Shown here one piece after another: positions 1-5,321 of a DNA stretch of 9,970 nucleotides; position 1 is the stretch's first letter, and every line of letters starts with the position of its first letter. The stretch spans positions 1-9,970 of the forward strand of contig JAUNWB010000023.1 of assembly GCA_030540535.1 (NCBI GenBank), in the 5' to 3' direction. The position numbers and the translations under genes are program-made. The notes below the pieces were generated by a model, which saw nothing but the letters and a program-made list of their open reading frames with translations, had not been told where the DNA came from and did not search any database. Source of the DNA: Elusimicrobiales bacterium (GTDB taxonomy: Bacteria > Elusimicrobiota > Elusimicrobia > Elusimicrobiales > Elusimicrobiaceae).

Positions 1-60
1 TATGGACCGCAAGAAGAATGTTTAGACGGTGCAACTTGGTGGTCGTACCGGATTCAATAA
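1..60 (+). CDS. C-terminal tail of an unidentified plus-strand protein (partial)
   Basis: Frame 1 is open from the first base and ends in TAA at 58-60, giving 19 residues (YGPQEECLDGATWWSYRIQ). A hairpin terminator begins three bases after the stop, which supports a genuine gene end. The Cys and the aromatic-rich end resemble the tails of pilin-like or other exported proteins, and a pilin-like gene lies further along the window, but 19 residues are too few to assign a family. The rest of the gene lies left of the window. Confidence 0.6.
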   Translation, partial: YGPQEECLDGATWWSYRIQ

Positions 61-63
61 ATT

Positions 64-98
64 AAAAATCCCAGCCTTTTTAAAAGACTGGGATTTTT
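64..98. terminator. Intrinsic terminator, probably bidirectional
   Basis: An 11-bp perfect stem (AAAAATCCCAG at 64-74 with CTGGGATTTTT at 88-98) encloses a 13-base loop and is followed on the plus strand by T-rich sequence to 104. On the minus strand the same stem also ends in a T run. It lies between the stop of the partial plus-strand gene (60) and the stop of the minus-strand hydrogenase (117), so it can serve both convergent genes. Confidence 0.85.
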
Positions 99-116
99 TA
101 TTTTCTGGCAGAAAGT

Positions 117-1586
117 TTATTTTTCTTCTTTCTTTTCTTCGTCAAACGCGGGTTTTACTTTGGGGCTGTTTGCCACCAGGTCTTTAATCGGTTTGATTAC
201 CTGCGCTTGTTTCTTCATGGTACACGGCCCGCCGATACAGCCGCCTTTGCAGCTCATCACTTCCAAGAGCTGGAAGTCGCCCGCGCCTTTGGCGTAAGCG
301 TTGAGCATCAGCATGGCTTTTTTATCAAGGCCGTTAATCGCCAGTTTTTTGAAGGGCCGTTTGCCGTTGAGGGCGTTTTCTACCGCTTGGGCTACACCGC
401 CCGTTACGCCGTAGTAGCGCGCTTCGCCGGAGATGTTCGGGTCCAGCGGCATTTCTTCACATTCGGCGGGTTTAATGCCTTTGGCGTCCAGCATGGCGGC
501 CAATTCTTCGTAGGTCATTACGTAGTCGATGTTCGGGTCTTCCATGCCTTCCACGCGTTTGGATACGCAGGGCCCGATGAACACGGTGGTAAAACCGTTT
601 TTCTTTTCGATGTCGGCGGTGTACGAAGCCGGCGTTTTGGTGTGGGATACAAACTCTTTCAAAGCCGGCAGGTGTTTTTTGACGGCCTGAATCCACGCCG
701 CACAGCAGGAAGTGGTCATAAACCGCGCGCCGCCTTCCAAGCGTTCGATAAGTTCGCGCGCTTCGTTGGCGGTGGTGATGTCCGCGCCTTCGGCGACTTC
801 GGTCACTTTGTCAAAGCCGGCTTTTTTGACGGCGGTCATCAGCTGCGGGAGCGTGCAGTCAAACTGGCCGACGATGGACGGCGCAATCATCGCGCACACT
901 TTGCGGGTGCTTTTGATGGAGCTTAAAATGTCGATTAACTGGCTGCGTTCCATAATGGCGCCGAACGGGCAGGCTTCCATACAGTGGCCGCAGGAAATAC
1001 ATTTTTCGAAATCAATTTCCGCGAACCCGTTTTCGCCTTTGTGGATGGCGTTTACGGGGCAGGATTGTTCGCACGGAACGGGCACGTAGGTAATGGCGTT
1101 GTACGGGCAGGCTTCTTTGCACTGGCCGCAGTTTTTGCATTTGTCGGCGTCGATTTTGGAGCGTCCGTTTTCAAAAGAAATTGCGCCGAATTTGCACGCC
1201 TGCTGGCACGGGCGGGCCAAACAGCCCTGGCACGCTTCGGTTACGATGTGGCGCGCTTTTACGCAGCCTTTGCAGGCGATGTCCATAACGGTCAGCGGCA
1301 CTTCGGGCACGTCTTTGCGAAGTAACGCTTCCTTGGCGTAGTCGTTGAGCGAGGTGGCTTCGTCGTCTTTTTCCACGCTGCAGCCGAGTGCGGCCAGCGT
1401 GCGGGCGCGGAAGACCGCGCGTTCTTTGTAAATACAGCAGCGCACCGCGGATTTGGAATCCTGCGGAATTACGTCAAAAGGAATACGGTACGCTTTGGTT
1501 TCAAGCGTGCCTTCGTCAAAGGCTTTCACGACGCGTTTTAACGCTTCGCGTTTAAAGTATACGGCTTTGTTGTCTGATGTGTTCAT
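117..1586 (-). CDS. Monomeric [FeFe] hydrogenase, group B type, with N-terminal ferredoxin domains
   Basis: This is a 489-aa soluble [FeFe] hydrogenase that would interconvert protons and H2 with electrons from ferredoxin, as a fermentative electron sink. The three H-cluster loops are visible: L1 TSCCAAW (292-298), L2 PCVSKRVE (339-346) and L3 EVMSCKGGC (442-450). By homology C295, C340, C446 and C450 bind the H-cluster and C294 is the proton-relay cysteine. The N-terminal region (about 1-100, with RCCIYKERA at 49-57) is typical of the group B family. A cysteine-rich segment follows: C105/C108, C119-x2-C122-x4-C127-x3-C131, C150-x2-C153-x2-C156-x3-C160, C172-x3-C176 and C196-x2-C199-x2-C202-x3-C206, consistent with several [4Fe-4S] clusters. 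L1 has Ala where Pro is usual. No NADH-binding subunit genes are adjacent, so ferredoxin rather than NADH is the likely partner (inference). It is the last gene of the minus-strand block, 33 bases after the YafD-like gene, with no clear ribosome binding site. The C-terminus is Lys/Glu-rich. Confidence 0.93.
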   Translation of the reverse strand: MNTSDNKAVYFKREALKRVVKAFDEGTLETKAYRIPFDVIPQDSKSAVRCCIYKERAVFRARTLAALGCSVEKDDEATSLNDYAKEALLRKDVPEVPLTVMDIACKGCVKARHIVTEACQGCLARPCQQACKFGAISFENGRSKIDADKCKNCGQCKEACPYNAITYVPVPCEQSCPVNAIHKGENGFAEIDFEKCISCGHCMEACPFGAIMERSQLIDILSSIKSTRKVCAMIAPSIVGQFDCTLPQLMTAVKKAGFDKVTEVAEGADITTANEARELIERLEGGARFMTTSCCAAWIQAVKKHLPALKEFVSHTKTPASYTADIEKKNGFTTVFIGPCVSKRVEGMEDPNIDYVMTYEELAAMLDAKGIKPAECEEMPLDPNISGEARYYGVTGGVAQAVENALNGKRPFKKLAINGLDKKAMLMLNAYAKGAGDFQLLEVMSCKGGCIGGPCTMKKQAQVIKPIKDLVANSPKVKPAFDEEKKEEK

Positions 1587-1619
1587 AATTACTTATATTT
1601 TACCATATTTGGGGGTATT

Positions 1620-2363
1620 CTATTGGAGGATAAGGCGCGCCAAAAGGGGGTTGTGGTCGGACGCGTCCGTACACCGCACCCCGGCAGCCAGGGTTTTTAG
1701 GCCGCGCGTGAATAAAAAGTCCACCGTGCGCCCCAAACAGCGGGTGCGCGTATCGGGCGAAAAAGGCACTTCCGTCAGCCGGGCGGAGCGGGCCAGGTCT
1801 TCCAGCAGGTTGCGGCGTTTTTGGTTCCAGGCGTTAAAGTCGCCGCCTAAAATGACGGGACCGTCAAATCCCAGTAACAGTTCGGCCGCGCGTGCGAGGT
1901 TCTGTTCAAACGGTTTTAAGCCTGTAAAATTGATGGCGTGTACGTTTACGGCAAGCAGTTTTTGCCCGGTTTCCAGCGGAAGAAGAACGGCGAGCGTCAT
2001 TTTCGGCATTTTGAAAAACGGTTCCCGCGCGCCACGCTTGAACCAAATTTGTTCCGGTACCGTTTTGGCCCCGGTGGCGACGCCGATGGGTTCCTGTTCT
2101 TTGAGCGAGAAAAAGCTGGCCGCGTGCGTCCAATATAGGGGCGTCTGTTCCAGCTGCGTGGTAACACAGGGAGTAAGGCGCACTTCCTGCGCCAGGAAAA
2201 CGTCCGCCGCCTCGGCCAGCGCGTTAAATTCTTCCGCCCAGCCGGCGCATTTGGATTTTTGCCAATTCCACGCGCATACGGTAAACTCGCGCGGCAGCGT
2301 TTGGCGCGCGGGGCGGCCCGCGTGGGATAAAGTTTGTTCCGGCTGGGGTTGTTTATAAAACAT
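1620..2363 (-). CDS. Endonuclease/exonuclease/phosphatase-fold protein, YafD-like (UPF0294)
   Basis: This 247-aa protein has all the signature elements of the metal-dependent endonuclease/exonuclease/phosphatase fold: Asn at 33 (CAWNWQKS), metal-binding Glu60 (FLAQEVR), His142 (VNVHAINF), Asp175 and Asn177 (GGDFNAWN), Asp215 (GRTVDFLFTRGL) and the Asp236-His237 pair (ASDHNPLL). The stretch from about 138 to 241 closely resembles Escherichia coli YafD as I recall it, and the length is similar. The true substrate of YafD proteins is not established; a phosphodiester in nucleic acid or another phosphoester is the family expectation. No signal peptide or membrane helix is evident, so it is probably cytoplasmic. 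It starts five bases after the stop of cardiolipin synthase and has no Shine-Dalgarno site, so translation is probably coupled to that gene. The hydrogenase follows after 33 bases. Confidence 0.88.
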   Translation of the reverse strand: MFYKQPQPEQTLSHAGRPARQTLPREFTVCAWNWQKSKCAGWAEEFNALAEAADVFLAQEVRLTPCVTTQLEQTPLYWTHAASFFSLKEQEPIGVATGAKTVPEQIWFKRGAREPFFKMPKMTLAVLLPLETGQKLLAVNVHAINFTGLKPFEQNLARAAELLLGFDGPVILGGDFNAWNQKRRNLLEDLARSARLTEVPFSPDTRTRCLGRTVDFLFTRGLKTLAAGVRCTDASDHNPLLARLILQ

Positions 2364-2368
2364 GGGTT

Positions 2369-3805
2369 TTAATAGTAGGGCGTGAGCAATTTAAAAGCGT
2401 TGTCCGTTATTTTGCGCCAAAAAGACGGGTGCAAATATTCTTCCAGCTTTTCGCCGCGGGCGATGCGCTTTTTGTGTTCGATAATTTTTTCCACTTGTGC
2501 GGCCAGGTCTTTATCCACACATTCAAGGTTACATTCAAAATTTAATTTGAAACTGCGTACGTCCCAGTTGGCGGAGCCGAAAAACAGCCACGCGCCGTCC
2601 ACCAGTAAAATTTTGCTGTGGTCAAACGGAGGGCGCGTACGGTAGATTTTTACGCCCTTTGTAAGCAGGCGCGCAAAGTTGGCGCGCATGGCGCAGTCCA
2701 TACCGAAGATGTTGCTTTTGGACGGCAAAATAATTTCTACGTCCACGCCGCGCATGGCGGCGATTTCGAGGGCGGTCAAAATGTTGTTTTCGGGCAGGAA
2801 ATACGGCGTAACGATATGTACGCTTTTTTGCGCACAGGCCAAAGCGCCCAGCACCATCAGTTCGATTTTGCCGAAGTCGCTGTCCGGCCCGTCGGGAATA
2901 ATGCGCGCGGGCATGTGCCCCGGCAGGCGGCCTTTGGCGCGGAACGAGGCGGGCACAAAATGTTTTTTCCCGGTGAAAATCCAGTCTTCTTCAAACACGC
3001 GCGACATTTGGTCCGCCACCGGGCCTTCGACCTGGAAAGTAACGTCGATAATCGGCTCTTTGGGGCTCGTTTTCACCAAATTTCCCGCGGCGATGTTCAT
3101 ACCGCCGAAAAACGCTTTTTCCCCGTCCACAATCAGCATTTTACGGTGGTTGCGCAGGTTGAGAAACGGCAGCGCGACGGGGCTTTTGGACGGTAAAAAT
3201 ACGGCAAACTCCACGCCTTTTAATTTTTTAAGTGCGGCGGCGATGGTCGGCTTGGAATAATTAAGCCCCACGCCGTCCACCATCACTTTTACTTTCGCGC
3301 CGTTTTTGACGGCCTGTTTAAGGGCGGGGATGAACATTTGGCCCGCTTTGTCGTTGTCAAAAATATAGCTTTGCAGGAGTACTTCTTTTTTGGCTTGTGC
3401 GATTAACCGGCACATTTCGGGGTAGGCTTCGTCCCCGTTTACATACGGTTTGGCCCGGTTGCCCAGGGCAAAACGCTGCGGATGTACTTTATACCCCAGC
3501 CGCATGAGCTGCAAAAACGGCGCGGGAATTTCCTGTTCGATTTCTTTTTGGCTTTTGCCCGTTAAGGTAAAAATATCCGGCCCTTTGTTGCGCAGGGCAA
3601 GCGCGCGGCGGCGGATGCGGTTAATGCCGAATAAAATGTAAATAATACTGCCCAATACGGGGGCCAGCCACACAAGGCCGATCCAGCCGATGGAACTTTT
3701 TACATCGTCTTTTTTTAGCAGAATGTGCAGCGTGACGCTGATTTGCAGCGCCAAATAAAATAAACCCGCCAGTCCGACGGAGTGAAGTGAAATGTTTGTA
3801 TCCAT
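2369..3805 (-). CDS. cls: Cardiolipin synthase (phospholipase D superfamily)
   Basis: This 478-aa membrane enzyme would condense two phosphatidylglycerol molecules into cardiolipin and glycerol, the usual bacterial Cls reaction. Two N-terminal membrane helices (about 10-30 and 39-60) are followed by a short basic segment and two phospholipase D domains. Each carries a complete HxK(x4)D motif: H220/K222/D227 with downstream GGMN (234-237), and H396/K398/D403 with downstream GSAN (410-413). Length and architecture match ClsA-type enzymes. The start at 3805 places the first helix correctly and lies six bases after a -10 box, with no Shine-Dalgarno site. The YafD-like gene follows five bases after its stop. 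The upstream neighbour is an exported protein of unknown function, 50 bases away. A related transphosphatidylase cannot be excluded, but the twin helices plus two HKD motifs make Cls by far the best call. Confidence 0.94.
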   Translation of the reverse strand: MDTNISLHSVGLAGLFYLALQISVTLHILLKKDDVKSSIGWIGLVWLAPVLGSIIYILFGINRIRRRALALRNKGPDIFTLTGKSQKEIEQEIPAPFLQLMRLGYKVHPQRFALGNRAKPYVNGDEAYPEMCRLIAQAKKEVLLQSYIFDNDKAGQMFIPALKQAVKNGAKVKVMVDGVGLNYSKPTIAAALKKLKGVEFAVFLPSKSPVALPFLNLRNHRKMLIVDGEKAFFGGMNIAAGNLVKTSPKEPIIDVTFQVEGPVADQMSRVFEEDWIFTGKKHFVPASFRAKGRLPGHMPARIIPDGPDSDFGKIELMVLGALACAQKSVHIVTPYFLPENNILTALEIAAMRGVDVEIILPSKSNIFGMDCAMRANFARLLTKGVKIYRTRPPFDHSKILLVDGAWLFFGSANWDVRSFKLNFECNLECVDKDLAAQVEKIIEHKKRIARGEKLEEYLHPSFWRKITDNAFKLLTPYY

Positions 3806-3811
3806 AGTGTT

Positions 3812-3839
3812 ATTGTACGCGTGCCGAGCGCTTTGCCAA
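3812..3839 (-). promoter_or_regulatory. Promoter for cardiolipin synthase; likely leaderless
   Basis: Reading the minus strand, TTGGCA (3834-3839, 5 of 6 to the sigma-70 -35 consensus) and TACAAT (3812-3817, 5 of 6 to -10) are separated by 16 bases. Only six bases lie between the -10 box and the ATG at 3805, so transcription should begin at or next to the start codon. This agrees with the absence of a Shine-Dalgarno sequence. The call rests on sequence match alone. Confidence 0.6.
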
Positions 3840-3855
3840 GCCTAAAAACGGGTTA

Positions 3856-4710
3856 TTAAAACGGGCTGACGGGGATAGGCGTTCCGGCGGGGATTTTGCT
3901 GGGCTTTGGCGGCGGAAATTTGGGATTGTTTACACGGGGCATGTACATTTGGTCTTCCACCGTACCGCCGTAAGCCAGCGCTTTAATAGGTTGGCGGCGC
4001 GCGGTTTGACTTTGTTTTTGCTTTTCAAGCTGGGTGGCTTTGTCTTGCGCCTGTTTGTTTTGGGCGCGGAGTTTTTCGTTGGCTTCCGTTAATTTTTTAG
4101 CGTAATCGGCGTATGCTTTTTCCCCGGCCAGCGTTTGGGTCAGTTCGTCGCCGTCGAACACAAAATAATACGGCGCAGGCGTTTTATGGTTCACGTCCGA
4201 ATACGTTTGTTTGTAAACGGACAGCGTTTTCCCGGCGGTTTCGTCTTCCAGCGTGGAAGCCGTGGCCGTGCTGCCGTAAACGCGCAGAAAATCTTTTAGG
4301 CTTACGCCCATGTTCACGCCGTATTTTAAATTGACGGCCAGGACGTCTTTTAAATTTGCCGCACAGGCGACGAACGTTTGCGGGTCTTCGGCTTTGAATA
4401 AAAATTTGCGGTAATCGCCGTCGTTCGTGCCGTAGCGGACGAACGCGTATTCTTTACCGTTGGCCGCGCGGAGAATATCGTCTTTGGTGGAAACGTTTTC
4501 GACGGAATAGAGTACGTGGGTGCGGTCTTTGCCTCGGAACAGGCGGGTAAGCTGCAGGGCGTTTTTATCCCAGATGGACACGGTTTTTACGGGCGCGGTC
4601 TGCGCGCCGTGCATTTCGATAACGATTTCCGGCTCTTCCTGGTAATACGGTGCCGCGGCCGCCGGACTTGCGAGCCAAACCGCCAGCAGGGTTATCATAA
4701 AACGTTTCAT
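3856..4710 (-). CDS. Exported protein of unknown function with coiled coil and proline-rich tail
   Basis: I do not recognise the family. The 284-aa product begins with a classical signal peptide (MKRF, hydrophobic to about 17, Ala-rich cleavage region ending near residue 20), so it should reach the periplasm or beyond. There is no lipobox cysteine. Residues about 25-190 form a mixed globular part. Within it, GVSLKDFLRVYGS (135-147) followed by YYFVFDGDEL (181-190) loosely recalls the BamE/SmpA pattern, but this is a weak resemblance and not an assignment. Residues about 197-237 are charged, Gln/Lys/Glu-rich and probably a coiled coil. The last 28 residues are rich in Pro (PKFPPPKPSKIP). The gene ends in tandem stops (TAATAA). 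It heads the minus-strand block, 50 bases before cardiolipin synthase, and is transcribed divergently from the pilin-like gene. A role in the envelope is a guess from location only. Confidence 0.8.
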   Translation of the reverse strand: MKRFMITLLAVWLASPAAAAPYYQEEPEIVIEMHGAQTAPVKTVSIWDKNALQLTRLFRGKDRTHVLYSVENVSTKDDILRAANGKEYAFVRYGTNDGDYRKFLFKAEDPQTFVACAANLKDVLAVNLKYGVNMGVSLKDFLRVYGSTATASTLEDETAGKTLSVYKQTYSDVNHKTPAPYYFVFDGDELTQTLAGEKAYADYAKKLTEANEKLRAQNKQAQDKATQLEKQKQSQTARRQPIKALAYGGTVEDQMYMPRVNNPKFPPPKPSKIPAGTPIPVSPF

Positions 4711-4716
4711 GTTCCC

Positions 4717-4745
4717 AGTGTATCATTTTGGCGACTGCTCGCCAA
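4717..4745 (-). promoter_or_regulatory. Candidate promoter of the exported-protein gene; likely leaderless
   Basis: On the minus strand TTGGCG (4740-4745, 4 of 6) and TACACT (4717-4722, 4 of 6) are spaced by 17 bases. Exactly six bases separate the -10 box from ATG at 4710, the same distance as for cardiolipin synthase. The -35 box is one arm of the inverted repeat at 4728-4745, so a protein bound there would block this promoter. Confidence 0.45.
4728..4745. repeat. Perfect 7-bp inverted repeat in the divergent promoter region
   Basis: TTGGCGA (4728-4734) and TCGCCAA (4739-4745) are exact reverse complements around a 4-base centre. A second perfect palindrome, CAAGGCCTTG (4743-4752), shares three bases with it. 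The pair sits between the -35 regions proposed for the divergent genes, the usual place for an operator. It could also form a small hairpin. No regulator gene is visible nearby. Confidence 0.6.
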
Positions 4746-4749
4746 GGCC

Positions 4750-4777
4750 TTGCATCGTTTTTTTTTTTTGATACAGT
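4750..4777 (+). promoter_or_regulatory. Weak candidate promoter of the pilin-like gene
   Basis: TTGCAT (4750-4755, 3 of 6) and TACAGT (4772-4777, 4 of 6) are 16 bases apart, and transcription would begin near 4784, leaving a leader of about 27 bases that contains the Shine-Dalgarno site. The spacer includes a run of 12 T. The match is modest and other placements are possible. Confidence 0.3.
4758..4769 (+). repeat. Homopolymer of 12 T in the intergenic region
   Basis: Twelve consecutive T lie 41 bases upstream of the pilin start, inside the spacer of the candidate pilin promoter. Such tracts are prone to slipped-strand length change. It is not placed like an intrinsic terminator, because 12 bases separate it from the nearest larger inverted repeat. 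Confidence 0.8.
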
Positions 4778-4796
4778 AGGAATTATTCTTAGTTAC

Positions 4797-4802
4797 AAGG
4801 AG
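4797..4802 (+). promoter_or_regulatory. Ribosome binding site that fixes the pilin start
   Basis: AAGGAG lies eight bases before ATG at 4811. An in-frame GTG at 4802 would overlap this site and would put three extra residues before the pilin leader, so ATG 4811 is the start. Confidence 0.9.
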
Positions 4803-4810
4803 TGAAGCAG

Positions 4811-5251
4811 ATGAAAGGTTTTACGTTAATTGAATTATTGGTGGTCGTTTTAATTATTGGGATACTGGCGGCCGTTGCGCTGCCGCAGTATCAATGGTCG
4901 GTGGAAAAAGCGCGTGCGGCCGAAGCGTTAGCCGTGCTGAAAACCCTGCGGGAGGCGCAGGAAGTATACTATATGGCCAACGGCGCATATGCCGCTGATT
5001 TAAACGAATTGGATGTTTCTGTCCCGTCCAGTAAGTATTTTACTTATGTGTATGGCGGTATTTCGGTAGGGGCCAGACATAACACAAAACCTTATTTGCT
5101 GGCATACCGTTGGCAGACGGGAACCTACGCTTCCATTGTGTGCGGTACGGACGCAACAAGTTCAGCAGATGTTACCTTCGCCAAAAAAATATGCAGGTTG
5201 TTGGGGGCGGATGTAACGGAGGCGGGAAACCGCTGGACTATTGTCAAATAA
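4811..5251 (+). CDS. Type IV pilin-like protein (prepilin-type N-terminal methylation domain)
   Basis: The 146-aa product carries a textbook class III prepilin signal: leader MKG, then FTLIELL, with cleavage expected between Gly3 and Phe4 and with the conserved Glu at mature position 5. The hydrophobic helix runs to about residue 25 (VVVLIIGILAAVALP) and continues as the amphipathic pilin helix (QYQWSVEKARAAEALAVLK). The globular part is short. Two cysteines, in IVCGTD and KKICRLLG, could form the C-terminal disulfide loop. The length fits minor pilins or pseudopilins of a type IV pilus or type II secretion-like system. No prepilin peptidase, assembly ATPase or platform gene is present, so it is a stand-alone pilin gene that must rely on machinery encoded elsewhere. 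It has its own Shine-Dalgarno site and probable promoter. A short hairpin with T run just after the stop (5250-5269) is too weak to call as its terminator. Confidence 0.92.
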   Translation: MKGFTLIELLVVVLIIGILAAVALPQYQWSVEKARAAEALAVLKTLREAQEVYYMANGAYAADLNELDVSVPSSKYFTYVYGGISVGARHNTKPYLLAYRWQTGTYASIVCGTDATSSADVTFAKKICRLLGADVTEAGNRWTIVK

Positions 5252-5280
5252 CATGCCCTTGTATGTTTTGCACGGTTGTA

Positions 5281-5308
5281 CAAAAACGCCCCGGGTTTAC
5301 CCGGGGCG
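5281..5308 (-). terminator. Strong intrinsic terminator of the dehydrogenase-cysK unit
   Basis: On the minus strand a perfect 9-bp GC-rich stem (5300-5308 with 5287-5295) around a 4-base loop is followed by TTTTTG. It begins 13 bases after the cysK stop. On the plus strand there is no T run after the hairpin, so it should act mainly on cysK transcripts, though it may slow readthrough from the convergent pilin gene. Confidence 0.9.
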
Positions 5309-5321
5309 TATCCGTTTGCGG

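Noticed and set aside
207..926. Long plus-strand open frame (239 codons) opposite the hydrogenase
   Set aside because: It is antisense to conserved hydrogenase motifs, and its Phe/Gly/Val/Arg-rich composition is what the complement of this GC-biased gene gives.
1453..2358. Plus-strand open frame of 301 codons
   Set aside because: It lies opposite the YafD-like gene and the hydrogenase start, with a Ser/Arg-rich translation and no domain. The minus-strand frames carry complete active-site motifs.
2618..3260. Two overlapping plus-strand open frames opposite cardiolipin synthase
   Set aside because: They are antisense to both HKD domains and have no recognisable protein features.
3840..3858. 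Terminator after the exported-protein gene
   Set aside because: The region shows a direct repeat (CCCGTTTT twice) and tandem stops but no stem, so readthrough into cardiolipin synthase is possible.
4728..4769. Inverted repeat plus T12 as an intrinsic terminator
   Set aside because: Twelve bases separate the stem from the T run, and no plus-strand gene ends upstream of it that would need termination.
4802..4810. GTG at 4802 as the pilin start
   Set aside because: It overlaps the AAGGAG ribosome binding site. ATG at 4811 gives the correct short prepilin leader.
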